Of a DNA stretch of 64,000 nt, positions 27,281-36,822 are shown piece by piece. Both the position numbers and the translations under genes were made by a program. The DNA is taken from the NCBI RefSeq assembly GCF_012911845.1, contig NZ_JAAXCU010000045.1, positions 91,731-155,730 of the forward strand, read 5' to 3'. The notes below the pieces were generated by a model. The model made no database searches. It was given only the letters and a program-made list of their open reading frames with translations, and was not told where the DNA came from. The first letter of the stretch is position 1. Every line of letters begins with the position of its first letter. The DNA comes from Bacillus sp. RO2. GTDB taxonomy: Bacteria; Bacillota; Bacilli; Bacillales; Bacillaceae_I.

Positions 27281-28573
27281 GTGAAAACGACAATATCTGA
27301 AGTACATAAACATGTTGGAGAAGAAGTAACCATTGGTGCTTGGATTGCCAACAAAAGATCTAGCGGGAAAATTGCATTCCTACAATTACGTGACGGTTCC
27401 GGGTTCATCCAAGGAGTAGTAGTAAAAGCGGAAGTAGAGGAGTCTGTATTCCAAGCAGCAAAATCTGTTACTCAAGAAACGTCAGTATATGTAAAAGGTA
27501 TCGTGCGTGAAGACGAAAGATCACCTTTTGGATACGAACTTGGAGTTACAGGAGTGGAAGTAATCCATGAAGCTGTTGATTACCCAATCACTCCAAAAAA
27601 CCACGGAACAGAATTCTTAATGGATAACCGCCATTTATGGTTGCGTTCCAAAAAACAACATGCCATCATGAAGATTAGAAATGAAGTAATTCGTGCGACT
27701 TATGAATTCTTTAACGAAAATGGGTTCTCTAAAGTAGATCCTCCAATCTTAACAGGTAGTGCTCCTGAAGGAACATCTGAACTGTTTGCAACGAAATATT
27801 TTGACGAAGACGCATATCTTTCTCAAAGTGGACAACTTTACATGGAAGCAGCAGCGATGGCGCTTGGTAAAGTATTCTCTTTTGGCCCGACATTCCGTGC
27901 GGAAAAGTCTAAAACTAGACGTCATTTAATTGAGTTCTGGATGATTGAGCCTGAGATGGCGTTCTATGAGTTCGAAGACAACCTTGTCGTGCAAGAACAA
28001 TATGTATCTTTCATCGTTCAATCGGTTGTGAAAAACTGCAAATTGGAATTGGGCATTCTGGATAGAGATGTATCAAAACTTGAAAAAATCCAAGCTCCAT
28101 TCCCAAGAATTTCTTACGATGATGCCATTAAATTCTTAAATGAAAAAGGCTTTGATGATATCCAGTGGGGCGATGATTTCGGTGCACCTCATGAGACAGC
28201 CATTGCTGAAAGCTATGATATGCCTATTTTCATTACTCATTACCCTACAGGAATCAAGCCATTCTACATGCAGCCGCATCCTGAACGTGACGATGTAGTA
28301 CTATGTGCAGACTTAATTGCACCAGAAGGTTACGGAGAAATCATCGGTGGATCTGAACGTATTCATGATTTTGACCTTTTAAAACAACGCTTAGAAGAGC
28401 ATAACTTGGAGTCTGATGCATACAAGTGGTACTTAGAGCTTCGCCAATACGGCTCCGTGCCTCATTCTGGCTTTGGTCTTGGACTTGAACGTACGGTAGC
28501 ATGGATCAGCGGAACAGAACACGTTCGTGAAGCAATTCCATTCCCAAGATTACTAAACCGTTTATATCCATAA
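27281..28573 (+). CDS. asnS: Asparaginyl-tRNA synthetase
   Basis: Class IIb synthetase charging tRNA-Asn. N-terminal OB-fold anticodon-binding domain ([20 protein letters not shown]), then the catalytic core with motif 2 [11 protein letters not shown] and motif 3 [10 protein letters not shown]. 430 residues, standard. The start is GTG at 27281 with GGAGGGAATAAAG upstream. It has its own promoter and terminator. Confidence 0.97.
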   Translation: MKTTISEVHKHVGEEVTIGAWIANKRSSGKIAFLQLRDGSGFIQGVVVKAEVEESVFQAAKSVTQETSVYVKGIVREDERSPFGYELGVTGVEVIHEAVDYPITPKNHGTEFLMDNRHLWLRSKKQHAIMKIRNEVIRATYEFFNENGFSKVDPPILTGSAPEGTSELFATKYFDEDAYLSQSGQLYMEAAAMALGKVFSFGPTFRAEKSKTRRHLIEFWMIEPEMAFYEFEDNLVVQEQYVSFIVQSVVKNCKLELGILDRDVSKLEKIQAPFPRISYDDAIKFLNEKGFDDIQWGDDFGAPHETAIAESYDMPIFITHYPTGIKPFYMQPHPERDDVVLCADLIAPEGYGEIIGGSERIHDFDLLKQRLEEHNLESDAYKWYLELRQYGSVPHSGFGLGLERTVAWISGTEHVREAIPFPRLLNRLYP

Positions 28574-28584
28574 TAATAACAATG

Positions 28585-28618
28585 GTCACCCGCTTTTAAG
28601 ACGGGTGACTGTTTTTTT
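28585..28618 (+). terminator. Terminator after asnS
   Basis: GTCACCCG / CGGGTGAC perfect 8-bp stem, then TG and seven T. Confidence 0.93.
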
Positions 28619-28680
28619 GAAATATATTACCTATGAAGTATCAGTAGATATTTGTTATACTTATCGGAGAGGTGTCTCAG

Positions 28681-29382
28681 ATGAAAAAAGAACAATTTAT
28701 TCAATTCATGGAAGAGGGCAACCTGTCCGTTCCTAAATATTTGTTAAACAATTACGTAAATCTTGGGTTAAATGAAAAAGAGTTTATCCTTCTTCTACAT
28801 GTACATTCTTTCGTGGAAAATGGAATTATTTTTCCAACCCCTATGGAAATCGCAGATAAGATGACAATTGACCCTTCAGAATGTATGGAAATCTTGCGTC
28901 ATCTACTTCAAAAAGGGTATGTATCCATTAGTGATGAAATGGATGAATACTCCATCAAATATGAACGCTATTCTCTCCAACCTCTTTGGGAAAAAATGAT
29001 TACCTATATGATGGACCAAAACAAGCAAGCCACACAACACTCGAATCAACAACAAGAAATTAATCTTTATACAGTGTTTGAGCAGGAATTCGGAAGACCA
29101 TTATCGCCGTTTGAGTGTGAGTCTTTGAATATGTGGATGGACCAAGATCACCATGACCCAACTATTATTAAAGCTGCATTAAGAGAGGCTGTTATCTCAG
29201 GGAAGTTGAATTTTCGTTATATCGATAGAATCCTTTTTGAATGGAAAAAGAATGGGATAAAGACAATCAATCAAGCAAATGAATATGGTAAAAAATTTCG
29301 TAAAAATCAACAAAAGATAACTTCCGTTCCACCCAATAAATCAAGCAATTCAACTGTTCCATTTTATAACTGGCTTGATTAA
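28681..29382 (+). CDS. dnaD: DNA replication initiation protein DnaD
   Basis: Acts with DnaB and DnaI to load the replicative helicase at oriC and at restart sites. N-terminal winged-helix oligomerisation domain (about 1-110) and C-terminal DDBH2 domain with the FRYIDRILFEWKKNG motif used for ssDNA binding. 233 residues from ATG 28681; an in-frame GTG at 28672 is inside the GAGAGGTG ribosome site. Ends VPFYNWLD as in B. subtilis. Followed by a terminator before nth. Confidence 0.95.
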   Translation: MKKEQFIQFMEEGNLSVPKYLLNNYVNLGLNEKEFILLLHVHSFVENGIIFPTPMEIADKMTIDPSECMEILRHLLQKGYVSISDEMDEYSIKYERYSLQPLWEKMITYMMDQNKQATQHSNQQQEINLYTVFEQEFGRPLSPFECESLNMWMDQDHHDPTIIKAALREAVISGKLNFRYIDRILFEWKKNGIKTINQANEYGKKFRKNQQKITSVPPNKSSNSTVPFYNWLD

Positions 29383-29387
29383 AAAAA

Positions 29388-29424
29388 GGGGACACGTAAT
29401 GAGGAATTGCGTGTTCCCTTTTTT
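29388..29424 (+). terminator. Terminator between dnaD and nth
   Basis: GGGGACACG / CGTGTTCCC (one wobble), 13-nt loop, then six T. The open frame of nth could be extended upstream through this hairpin, but those codons are terminator sequence. Confidence 0.85.
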
Positions 29425-29457
29425 ATCAATTATCGAGAGAAAGGCAGGACCTATGGA

Positions 29458-30111
29458 ATGTTAAACCTTAAACAAATAAAGGAAGTAGTAGATGTGATGG
29501 GAGAGATGTTTCCTGATGCACATTGCGAACTCAATCATAAAAACCCCTTCGAATTAGTAATTGCAGTCGCGTTGTCAGCTCAGTGTACAGATGCTCTTGT
29601 TAATAAAGTAACGAAGAACCTATTTGAAAAATACCAAAAGCCTGAGGATTACCTTGCCGTTACACTGGAAGAATTGCAACAAGATATTCGCTCTATTGGT
29701 CTTTATCGAAATAAAGCAAAAAATATTAGAAGTTTATGCCAACTTCTACTTGAAGAGTACAATGGTGAAGTTCCAAAAGACAGGGATGAACTCGTTAAAC
29801 TTCCGGGTGTTGGTAGAAAAACAGCAAATGTAGTAGTTTCTGTTGCTTTTGGTGTCCCAGCTATCGCAGTGGACACACATGTAGAACGAGTTAGTAAGCG
29901 TTTAGGCATCTGTAAGTGGAAAGACAGCGTCTTAGAAGTAGAAAAGACGTTGATGAGAAAAATTCCAAAGGAAAAATGGTCTGACACGCATCACCGCCTT
30001 ATTTTCTTTGGGAGATACCATTGTAAAGCACAGAATCCTCAATGTGAAAGCTGTCCTTTACTTGAAATGTGCAGAGAAGGTAAGAAGAGAATGAAGAAGA
30101 AGGTGGGCTAA
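29458..30111 (+). CDS. nth: Endonuclease III (DNA glycosylase/AP lyase)
   Basis: Base-excision enzyme removing oxidised pyrimidines. Seen: helix-hairpin-helix with catalytic Lys region LPGVGRKTANVVVS, catalytic Asp in AVDTHVERVSKRLG, and the [4Fe-4S] ligands C-x6-C-x2-C-x5-C in CKAQNPQCESCPLLEMC. About 217 residues. ATG 29458 gives MLNLKQIK, identical in layout to B. subtilis Nth. Its stop overlaps the ypoC start (TAATG). Confidence 0.96.
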   Translation: MLNLKQIKEVVDVMGEMFPDAHCELNHKNPFELVIAVALSAQCTDALVNKVTKNLFEKYQKPEDYLAVTLEELQQDIRSIGLYRNKAKNIRSLCQLLLEEYNGEVPKDRDELVKLPGVGRKTANVVVSVAFGVPAIAVDTHVERVSKRLGICKWKDSVLEVEKTLMRKIPKEKWSDTHHRLIFFGRYHCKAQNPQCESCPLLEMCREGKKRMKKKVG

Positions 30112-30614
30112 TGAAGATACCAGAAAGCTTTCTTCATCCCCATTTTTACTCGAATCAAGACTCCATTTCCATAAAAACTTTTGATTCCAAAGATATCATA
30201 GAAGTCCCATTTAAGTTTGATATAGCATATTACCTGGGAGTAGCGCCAGATCAATTGCCTTGGGAGATGCCAAGTGATTCAATACCGCATATTCTCACTA
30301 GTTGGAAAGAGAAAGAAATTCTTTTAAACTCTCTTCACGAAGTAAGGAATCGAAAGGAAGCAAGGGAACAAATCCTGCTGCCAATTGCTTGGTTTCTGCA
30401 ATTGCTATTTTGGATGAATGCGCAACCAGTACGAGGTTTGTTTGATTGGAAAAAAGAAGTGGAAAGGTTGAAATGGAAGCCGATAAACGTGGATGAGAGG
30501 TTGGAATTTGTCATTAAAAAACCTGAAATGTATCATTCATTTATTCAACTTCAACAGCTATACACCGAATGCGCCAAGCTGTTTTATAAAATGAAGGCGT
30601 TAGAGAAGAAGTAA
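30111..30614 (+). CDS. ypoC: YpoC, conserved hypothetical protein
   Basis: 167 residues, mostly helical, no signal or membrane segment, several Trp (ILTSWKEKE, LPIAWFLQLLFWMN). Length and position after nth match YpoC of B. subtilis; function unknown. One-base overlap with nth implies coupled translation. Converges with ponA at a bidirectional terminator. Confidence 0.87.
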   Translation: MKIPESFLHPHFYSNQDSISIKTFDSKDIIEVPFKFDIAYYLGVAPDQLPWEMPSDSIPHILTSWKEKEILLNSLHEVRNRKEAREQILLPIAWFLQLLFWMNAQPVRGLFDWKKEVERLKWKPINVDERLEFVIKKPEMYHSFIQLQQLYTECAKLFYKMKALEKK

Positions 30615-30629
30615 ATCTAGACAATACAT

Positions 30630-30661
30630 AAAAAGGGCTACCCTCGTAGGTAGCCCTTTTT
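30630..30661. terminator. Bidirectional terminator between ypoC and ponA
   Basis: AAAAAGGGCTACC / GGTAGCCCTTTTT, 13-bp perfect stem, 6-nt loop; A and T tails serve both strands. It ends 3 bp from the ponA stop. Confidence 0.95.
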
Positions 30662-30663
30662 GC

Positions 30664-33351
30664 TTAATCGTTGTCTTCTTCTGAATTATTTCGTTGCCCA
30701 TTTCTGTTTGTGTTGCTCTGTGTATTAGCATCATCAGACTCTTCCCCGTCGCCAGGAGGCTCTTCACCATCACCAGGAGGTTCTTCACCATCACCAGGAG
30801 GTTCTTCGCCGTCGCCAGGAGGCTCTTCGCCATCGCCAGGAGGACCTTCGCCGTTACCAGGAGGCTCTTCGCCATCGCCAGGAGGCTCTTCCCCTTCACC
30901 AGGCGGGTTTGGAATCTCAGGAATGATACTTTCATCCTCTTCAACCAATTCAGGAATTGTTATAGTCTGCGTTGCTGCATCACTTCTATTTTCATTGTTT
31001 TCATCCTGTACTGCTATAATTTCAAAGGTGAAGGTAGCACCCGGATCTGGTGATTCCACAACCAATCCTAGATCTTTCGTTTCAGTGAGAGGTTGAGGGG
31101 AACCTTCATTAACAGCTACGTTTATTGTAAATGTCACACCTTCTAATCGTTCCTCAGGGTATTTCCAATTCAAATTGATAACATTTGCTTCTTCGTCATA
31201 CTTTGCAGTGAAACCAGACGGAGTAGGTAGCTTATCATATTCTTTAGATACCTCTGTTGGTTCTGTTCCCTTCACAAAATATTCATTTGTAATTTGGTCA
31301 GATGGCGTGAACTGACTTGCTTTTAATGGTGGATTTGAACCTTTCTCTATTGCAACACGGACAACACTGTTTGGAACAGGGAAATCTGCTTTATCTTCGT
31401 TTGTCGTAGAGATGTTCTCCATTAATTGTTTGAAGATAATCCGTGATAGATACTGATCTTGGTTTACGCCGTTAATTGGTCGCAGATAATTATCTGTTCC
31501 GGTTCTTCTAAATCCAGTCCAAACTGCGGCCGTATATGTTGGGGTATACCCAGCAAACCAAGTGCTTGGAACACCGCCTTCAGGTATCCCATATTCTGCA
31601 ATTGTATCATCAGAGAAGTTTGTAGTTCCTGACTTTCCTGCAATATTCAATCCAGGAACATTTGCAGCGGTTGCTAATCCGTTTCTTACGGATGTTTTAA
31701 GCATATCAGTAATCATGAAAGCTGTGGAATCTTTCATCACTACTTCAGATTCTTTATTTAGGTTGACGCTAGTGCCATCCTGGAAGACGACTTTTGTCAC
31801 GGCGAACGGTTCGGTATATACACCGCCACTTCCAAATGAACTGTATGCTCCAGCCATTTGAAGAGGGGAAATACCGTTAGTAAATCCACCAATTGCATAT
31901 GCTTCATTTATTTCTTCTTCAAGAGGTATGCCTAACTTAACTGCAAAATCCCTTGCTCTGTCCAAACCGACTTCTTGAAGAGCTTTTAATGCCGGGATGT
32001 TACGAGAGTCGGCTATATGTTGTCTCATGCTAAGGAAACCTTTATGCTTGTTGTCCCAGTTATTAATCTCGGTTCCGGAAGAATAACTATAAGGTTCATC
32101 ATTAATTTGATGATAGGTGGACCAATCCAAGTACTCAATTGCAGGAGCATAATCAAGAATTGGCTTAATCGCTGACGCTGGTTGCACCCTTATATCTGTA
32201 GCATAATTGGTCCCAGTCTTCATATGGTTTCTACCACCGCCAATGGCGCGAATCTCCCCACTTTGCGTATCAATTAAGGCAATACCTGCTTGGTAGTCTT
32301 CATTTTCTAAATGCGGGATGCCACTCTCATCTGATAAAATGTATTCCACTTGTTCTTGTGCATTTACATCAAGTGTGGTGTAAATCTCCAGCCCATCTGC
32401 TTGAGGGTCTACATCGCCTAATTGATCAGAGATTTCCTCTATTACACGATCAATGAACGCGTTGTATTTATTCGAGTAATTCGTTTTCTCTACATCGTCT
32501 GCTAGTGTCGAGTCTACTGGAATTGCTCTTGCTTCATCGGCTTCTTCCTCTGTAATTTTTCCATGCTTCACCATTAGCGTCAGTACAATATTACGGCGCT
32601 GTTCAGCATTTTCAGGATTTGTAACAGGGTTATAATTGTTAGGACTTTGTGGGAGACCAGCAAGCATTGCTGCTTCATGCAATTCTAACTCGTCTAGAGA
32701 TTTTCCATAGTAATTCTTTGCAGCATTGGAAATTCCATAAGCATAATTGGAAAAATAAATACGATTTAAGTACATTTCCAAAATTTCATCTTTGGTAAAA
32801 CGGGATTCCAGTTGATAAGCCAAGTAGAATTCTTGTGCTTTTCTCTTTAAGGTTTTATCAGTAGATAAAAATGATAATTTTACTAGCTGTTGAGTAATGG
32901 TACTCCCACCTTCAGCACCGAAGCCTCTTGTAACGTTTGCGAGTACTGCTCCAGCCAAACGTCTGTAATCTACACCATTATGTTCATAAAATCGAACATC
33001 CTCTGTAGCCAAGAAGGCATCTTTTACAAGGTCAGGAATTTCGTCAGAATCTACATATTCCCGAGCTTCGTGCCCGCCTATTTCAGCTGCCAGCTCACCG
33101 TCCATCCCATAAACTTTGGACGGTACAGGGACCTTAAGTAGCGTTTCGTCCAACGGTGGTGTGCTTTGGACATAGTAAGCGAATGTTCCAATACCAGTTA
33201 TTAATCCTACAATTCCTATAATAAGTGCGGATAAAAATATTTTCTTGAAAAGCCCTTTTTTGGGTCCTTTCTTTTGGGTGCCGGATTTGGCACTTCGTTC
33301 TTCTTCCATAGCTTTACGTCTTTGTTCTCTTGATTGATACTTTTCAGTCAT
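30664..33351 (-). CDS. ponA: Class A penicillin-binding protein 1 (transglycosylase/transpeptidase)
   Basis: Polymerises and cross-links peptidoglycan on the outer membrane face. 895 residues: basic cytoplasmic tail, membrane helix about 37-60, GT51 transglycosylase (catalytic EDVRFYEHNG, and GGSTITQQLVK), transpeptidase with Ser393-A-I-Lys396, SRN in DSRNIPAL and KSGT in AGKSGTTNF, then a fibronectin III-like domain (about 715-800) and a disordered tail of about eight PPGDGEE-type heptapeptides. The tail is a 21-bp tandem repeat at about 30750-30910. B. subtilis PBP1 also has a low-complexity tail. Transcribed after recU, 46 bp apart. Confidence 0.96.
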   Translation of the reverse strand: MTEKYQSREQRRKAMEEERSAKSGTQKKGPKKGLFKKIFLSALIIGIVGLITGIGTFAYYVQSTPPLDETLLKVPVPSKVYGMDGELAAEIGGHEAREYVDSDEIPDLVKDAFLATEDVRFYEHNGVDYRRLAGAVLANVTRGFGAEGGSTITQQLVKLSFLSTDKTLKRKAQEFYLAYQLESRFTKDEILEMYLNRIYFSNYAYGISNAAKNYYGKSLDELELHEAAMLAGLPQSPNNYNPVTNPENAEQRRNIVLTLMVKHGKITEEEADEARAIPVDSTLADDVEKTNYSNKYNAFIDRVIEEISDQLGDVDPQADGLEIYTTLDVNAQEQVEYILSDESGIPHLENEDYQAGIALIDTQSGEIRAIGGGRNHMKTGTNYATDIRVQPASAIKPILDYAPAIEYLDWSTYHQINDEPYSYSSGTEINNWDNKHKGFLSMRQHIADSRNIPALKALQEVGLDRARDFAVKLGIPLEEEINEAYAIGGFTNGISPLQMAGAYSSFGSGGVYTEPFAVTKVVFQDGTSVNLNKESEVVMKDSTAFMITDMLKTSVRNGLATAANVPGLNIAGKSGTTNFSDDTIAEYGIPEGGVPSTWFAGYTPTYTAAVWTGFRRTGTDNYLRPINGVNQDQYLSRIIFKQLMENISTTNEDKADFPVPNSVVRVAIEKGSNPPLKASQFTPSDQITNEYFVKGTEPTEVSKEYDKLPTPSGFTAKYDEEANVINLNWKYPEERLEGVTFTINVAVNEGSPQPLTETKDLGLVVESPDPGATFTFEIIAVQDENNENRSDAATQTITIPELVEEDESIIPEIPNPPGEGEEPPGDGEEPPGNGEGPPGDGEEPPGDGEEPPGDGEEPPGDGEEPPGDGEESDDANTQSNTNRNGQRNNSEEDND

Positions 33352-33397
33352 GTTTCAGACCTGCCTTTCTTCACACATACAGTAATTCCGGAGCTAT

Positions 33398-33994
33398 TTA
33401 ATAATACATGTCTATTATTTTGATGTAATCGATTCTTGGCTGATAACCTTGAGGAATCAAGTAGCCGTCCCGTTCGATTTCTTGTTTTGTAATAGACTTT
33501 CTTTCACCGGATTCTTTCCTTTCCCAATAATGAAATAACTTTTCGGCCGGAAGCAGATATACTTCATTAAAAAGACGGAACATTAATATGACGAAACAGA
33601 TTCCATTTTGTTTCACGACTTGTCTCATATGTTGAATTTGATGTTCATGAAAGTTTTGGAGAGGGAAGGAAGTTTTGTTTTTCGTTTCCTTTGCCTCAAA
33701 ATCAACATACCTTCCTTTGTACACTCCGTTAAAATCTGTTGTTGAGGCTTGTTTGAAGTATGCTTCTTTGATTACGGCAGCACTTCTTTTTGGATAGTGC
33801 ACATCAACTATCTGAATTGGTGTCGGTTTTTTATGGACAACAGCAATTCCTTGGTGGAGATAATACATGTTGGAATTATGGAGATCATCCTCTAAACTCA
33901 TTCCTCTGTTGCCATACAATGTTGGACCAGTCTTTTTGGAAGGTGAACTGCTATTTGCCTGAAATACTTTACCATTTGGGTATCGTATAGTCAT
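33398..33994 (-). CDS. recU: Holliday junction resolvase RecU
   Basis: Cuts four-way junctions during recombinational repair and chromosome segregation; called prfA in older B. subtilis maps. 198 residues with the active-site region [19 protein letters not shown] holding the acidic residues and Lys of the nuclease fold, after the basic [18 protein letters not shown] stalk entry. The start at 33994 has AGAGGGGGAAATTT upstream on the reverse strand. recU-ponA is a conserved operon; it diverges from yppC. Confidence 0.96.
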   Translation of the reverse strand: MTIRYPNGKVFQANSSSPSKKTGPTLYGNRGMSLEDDLHNSNMYYLHQGIAVVHKKPTPIQIVDVHYPKRSAAVIKEAYFKQASTTDFNGVYKGRYVDFEAKETKNKTSFPLQNFHEHQIQHMRQVVKQNGICFVILMFRLFNEVYLLPAEKLFHYWERKESGERKSITKQEIERDGYLIPQGYQPRIDYIKIIDMYY

Positions 33995-34088
33995 AAATTT
34001 CCCCCTCTAGACTAAAACTAATCTTATATTAGAAAAAAACGTCATCTTTTTGTAAACTTTGTCACTTTTTGTTTGAAAGGAGGAGGAT

Positions 34089-35102
34089 ATGTACGTGAAA
34101 AATAGTACTCTCTATTCGGTAATAAAAGAAAGAAGATCGACATACAAGTACTCCTTTCAAGAAAATAATTTTATCACTACTATTCAAAAAAATACAGCGA
34201 AATACAATGCTGACAATATTTCTAGGACAAAAGCCTATATTGATTATTATTATAGAAACAAAGAAATTCGATGGGCCTTTTTGGCTAGCATGGTCTCACG
34301 AAATGCTGGCTGGAATATGACGGACTTGGAGGGAAAATGGTTCAAGCTTGCTTTAGACTGGCGAAAGAGATATCCAATTTTTTTGACTTACGAATTAGCT
34401 AATTGGATGATCTTCCATGATGCCTACCCCCAATTATTACTATATGAGTTGTCCAAGAAATATAACAAACCATTATTTCATTTATTAAAAGAGTTCCATG
34501 TTTCTTGTTTTATGGAAGTGGAGTGGCAGTATTTTTGGGAGAAAAGGGATATAGGAAGGTTAATGACTTCCCTTATTATTAATGAACAAAATCTTATTCA
34601 AGAACCTGTACTTCAAAACAAAAAGTTGAAAAGAAAGGTCTTTGGAACAAGTGTATATGCCTTTCAAGATCTTGGTCATTTTAGTTGTGTCATTTTTCCA
34701 ACACTTACAGGAAAATTGTATGGATATTCTGTGCATGGATTTCAAAAGCTCCATAATAGAATTGATTTAGGAAAGAGATTGGCAGATCTTTTGTTTGACC
34801 GGGCTTTTTTTGATTCATTTTTGAATTTTTCTCAGGAAACAGAACCTACAGGATCACGATATGACTATGAGCAATATTTGCATAACGGACTTTTTCGAGA
34901 AACTCCTGTTCTTAGAGCAGTTTATCCTGTTGTTCCTCATCAGCCATTCCTACAAGGCGACTGGGTTTTTAGACAGGCAAAGCACCTTTCTAAATGGAAG
35001 GAAAGGGTTAGCGGGGAGAGAAAGGAGATAGAGATAACAAAGTGGTTTATTCATAAACAACATCAATTGCATAGCTTAATTGCTATAAAAAAGTGGCTAT
35101 AA
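34089..35102 (+). CDS. yppC: YppC, DUF2515 family
   Basis: 337 residues, rich in aromatic residues, no signal peptide; segments such as NISRTKAYIDYYYRNKEIRWAF (in part), SMVSRNAGWNMTDLEG and GEYE-free Trp/Tyr clusters are typical of the DUF2515/YppC family divergent from recU. Function unknown. AAAGGAGGAGGAT is an excellent ribosome site for ATG 34089. Converges with sspM at a hairpin. Confidence 0.87.
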   Translation: MYVKNSTLYSVIKERRSTYKYSFQENNFITTIQKNTAKYNADNISRTKAYIDYYYRNKEIRWAFLASMVSRNAGWNMTDLEGKWFKLALDWRKRYPIFLTYELANWMIFHDAYPQLLLYELSKKYNKPLFHLLKEFHVSCFMEVEWQYFWEKRDIGRLMTSLIINEQNLIQEPVLQNKKLKRKVFGTSVYAFQDLGHFSCVIFPTLTGKLYGYSVHGFQKLHNRIDLGKRLADLLFDRAFFDSFLNFSQETEPTGSRYDYEQYLHNGLFRETPVLRAVYPVVPHQPFLQGDWVFRQAKHLSKWKERVSGERKEIEITKWFIHKQHQLHSLIAIKKWL

Positions 35103-35111
35103 CATATAAAA

Positions 35112-35138
35112 ACAGCTCCGGAGCAGGAGCTGTTTTTT
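35112..35138. terminator. Bidirectional terminator between yppC and sspM
   Basis: ACAGCTCC / GGAGCTGT, 8 bp, followed by six T on the forward strand and a TTTTTAT tail on the reverse strand. Confidence 0.9.
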
Positions 35139-35151
35139 GAGTTGAAAGAAA

Positions 35152-35256
35152 TCAGGTGGAAGGTCGGTTTGGCCCTTTTAACTTTTTATCTTCTTGGCCA
35201 GGTGCACTTTCAACTTGGTTTTTACGTTGTTGTTGATTTTTCTTTTGTTTAGACAT
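35152..35256 (-). CDS. sspM: Small acid-soluble spore protein M
   Basis: 34 residues starting MSKQKKNQQQRKNQ and ending KKLKGPNRPST. The Gly-Pro-Asn-Arg-Pro-Ser-Thr end is what I remember for SspM of B. subtilis, a minor SASP made in the forespore under SigG. AAAGGAGGATTTATCT is an excellent ribosome site. Recall of the SspM sequence is the only family evidence; I did not find a convincing SigG promoter by eye. Confidence 0.8.
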   Translation of the reverse strand: MSKQKKNQQQRKNQVESAPGQEDKKLKGPNRPST

Positions 35257-35447
35257 AGATAAATCCTCCTTTAATATTTTTTTACCGTCTTATTTTTTAC
35301 AAATAGGCAATCAATCATGCGAAAAATGGAAGGTGTTTTTGCAAATAAACACTTTCTTTGACGAATTGCTTCTAGTTTTGTCACACAGGAAGGGAGTAAA
35401 AGATGAACAGAGAACATATAAACTAACAAAGTATGGAGGGGATTTAT

Positions 35448-35705
35448 ATGTCCAATGTAGTTGTTTCAAGAAATGAGATTGCGGACTTGTTCAATGAAAT
35501 GATGCTTCAAATGGATGTATTGGAGGAGACAATGTCAAATTCACTTAAAATAGAGCGAGAAGAGATGGAAGAAGTCATGAAACATCAAATTAGACAGTTG
35601 CATGTCACACTAGATGAAGTGGAAAAAGTGATGGGGGAGCAACGGCTGTTAAAAATGCACTCTCCAAAAACAATCGACCTTAGGCAGAGTGCTTACTCTG
35701 TTTAA
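35448..35705 (+). CDS. Small coiled-coil protein in the yppD position
   Basis: 85 residues, largely one long charged helix (LQMDVLEETMSNSLKIERE, EVEKVMGEQRLLKMH), so probably a coiled coil; no membrane segment. It lies between yppC and yppE where B. subtilis has yppD, of similar length, but I cannot confirm homology. Starting at ATG 35448 puts GGAGGGGAT at proper spacing; the longer frame from 35433 begins inside that site. Confidence 0.8.
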   Translation: MSNVVVSRNEIADLFNEMMLQMDVLEETMSNSLKIEREEMEEVMKHQIRQLHVTLDEVEKVMGEQRLLKMHSPKTIDLRQSAYSV

Positions 35706-35741
35706 GAAGATATGGTAATGTATTGCTAGAGGTGAAGTGAG

Positions 35742-36104
35742 ATGTCTGGCAGTGAAAATAGCGTAAGGGAATTAACGAAACAAATTTTGATTGAATTGGA
35801 CAGGATAGAAGCAAACTTTATTGAAGTGAAAGCTAGTAAACAGGAACCTGATTTTTTTCAAACAGTGAAGCCGTATGCTGACGAAGTGTTTGCGACAGTC
35901 GAACAATGGGAGAATATTGTTAAGAACTGGATTAAATCAGATAACCCAAAATATATACACGTCCAACAAATAGATAGTACGGTCGAAAATATCAATATGG
36001 TAGCTGTGCAATGCTTTTATCCGGATACCCGTGAAAAACGTTTCAAAGGAATGTTACAGTCTATTCGCTATGTATTGAATGATACAATATCTAAAAATAT
36101 GTAA
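35742..36104 (+). CDS. yppE: YppE, DUF1798 family
   Basis: 120-residue four-helix-bundle family (DUF1798) specific to Bacillaceae, function unknown. Seen: LTKQILIELDRIEANFIEVK, DFFQTVKPYADEVFATVEQW and HVQQIDSTVENINMVAVQCF. AGAGGTGAAG precedes the ATG. Position after the yppD-like gene follows B. subtilis order. Confidence 0.88.
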   Translation: MSGSENSVRELTKQILIELDRIEANFIEVKASKQEPDFFQTVKPYADEVFATVEQWENIVKNWIKSDNPKYIHVQQIDSTVENINMVAVQCFYPDTREKRFKGMLQSIRYVLNDTISKNM

Positions 36105-36108
36105 TAGA

Positions 36109-36140
36109 ACAAGCCTGATCAGTAGCAGATCAGGCTCGTT
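36109..36140. terminator. Hairpin between yppE and a reverse-strand small gene
   Basis: GAACAAGCCTGATC / GATCAGGCTCGTTC, about 13 bp paired; T-rich tails are modest on both sides. Confidence 0.7.
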
Positions 36141-36144
36141 CATT

Positions 36145-36309
36145 TTATCGATCTTTTTCAGCTTTGTTCGTTACGGGGCGTTCCTCTGCAGTAGCCACAG
36201 GCTCGATTGCGTATTCCACTTTTTCGAACACCTTTCTTTCAGCCGGCTTGGCCCCAATAGTAGGTTCGTGTCCTTTTTTCTTATGGTTAAAGTTTTTTCC
36301 ACGACTCAT
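36145..36309 (-). CDS. Hypothetical 54-residue basic protein
   Basis: MSRGKNFNHKKKGHEPTIGA at the start, then a charged Glu/Lys tail ending NKAEKDR. Not recognised. The evidence that it is real is a very good ribosome site (AAAAAGGAGGGATTTAG), a clean stop before a hairpin, and its setting among small spore-type genes. It has no hydrophobic segment and looks unstructured, like minor SASPs, but that is inference. Confidence 0.7.
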   Translation of the reverse strand: MSRGKNFNHKKKGHEPTIGAKPAERKVFEKVEYAIEPVATAEERPVTNKAEKDR

Positions 36310-36415
36310 CTAAATCCCTCCTTTTTATCCTACTTAGCTTTCCACATTGCACTTCTCATTACGCAATGAAGGTAAAAAAAAGAGACCCATAAAGGTCTCC
36401 TAACTATAATGCTTA

Positions 36416-36619
36416 TCATGTTACTTCTAAAATGTCTTCAAACGTATTTGGTGGAACAGCACCTTTTGACTCTAGCTCCTGAATTAAATTTCGAAACTGA
36501 CCAATTGTTATTTCCCCTCTAAGGTACAGCTGTCTGGCAAAATCCATTAATTCATTATGCTCCATCGGTTCATAGGTCTTACAACTTATAAATTTATGAC
36601 GCAACTCTTCAAGTACCAA
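36416..36619 (-). CDS. yppF: YppF-like small protein
   Basis: 67 residues if started at the TTG at 36619, which has AAAGGGGGGAT six bases upstream on the reverse strand. The central segment NELMDFARQLYLRGEITIGQ followed by FRNLIQELESKGA is the YppF-family signature (helical, about 60 residues). The frame is open to 36787 but the extra 56 codons lack family similarity and the ribosome site lies inside them. Confidence 0.8.
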   Translation of the reverse strand: MVLEELRHKFISCKTYEPMEHNELMDFARQLYLRGEITIGQFRNLIQELESKGAVPPNTFEDILEVT

Positions 36620-36822
36620 TCCAATCCCCCCTTTGAAGTTAATTCCATCATAGCATGCAAAATAAATTTTTCTTGTTTTTGAAAAAATGAAACTTCCGAC
36701 AAATTGGGACAAAAATGGAGTATTGTGGCAAGACTTATTGCGATTATATTGTAAATGGGAATAGGCACCTTTCCCGTTTTTTTTCATACGTTATTTATAG
36801 CTAGAAAAGAGGAGGGATTCGA

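Noticed and set aside
29407..29457. Upstream extension of nth
   Set aside because: The added codons come from the dnaD terminator stem and T tail.
30671..31096. Forward open frames rich in GGSSPSP or FTITRRFF opposite ponA
   Set aside because: They are the antisense of the ponA 21-bp repeat and have no ribosome site.
36079..36369. 96-codon forward frame
   Set aside because: It lies antisense to the 54-codon reverse gene, which has a much better ribosome site and stop placement.
36620..36787. N-terminal extension of the yppF frame
   Set aside because: The Shine-Dalgarno AAAGGGGGGAT lies inside it and the extra residues do not look like the family.
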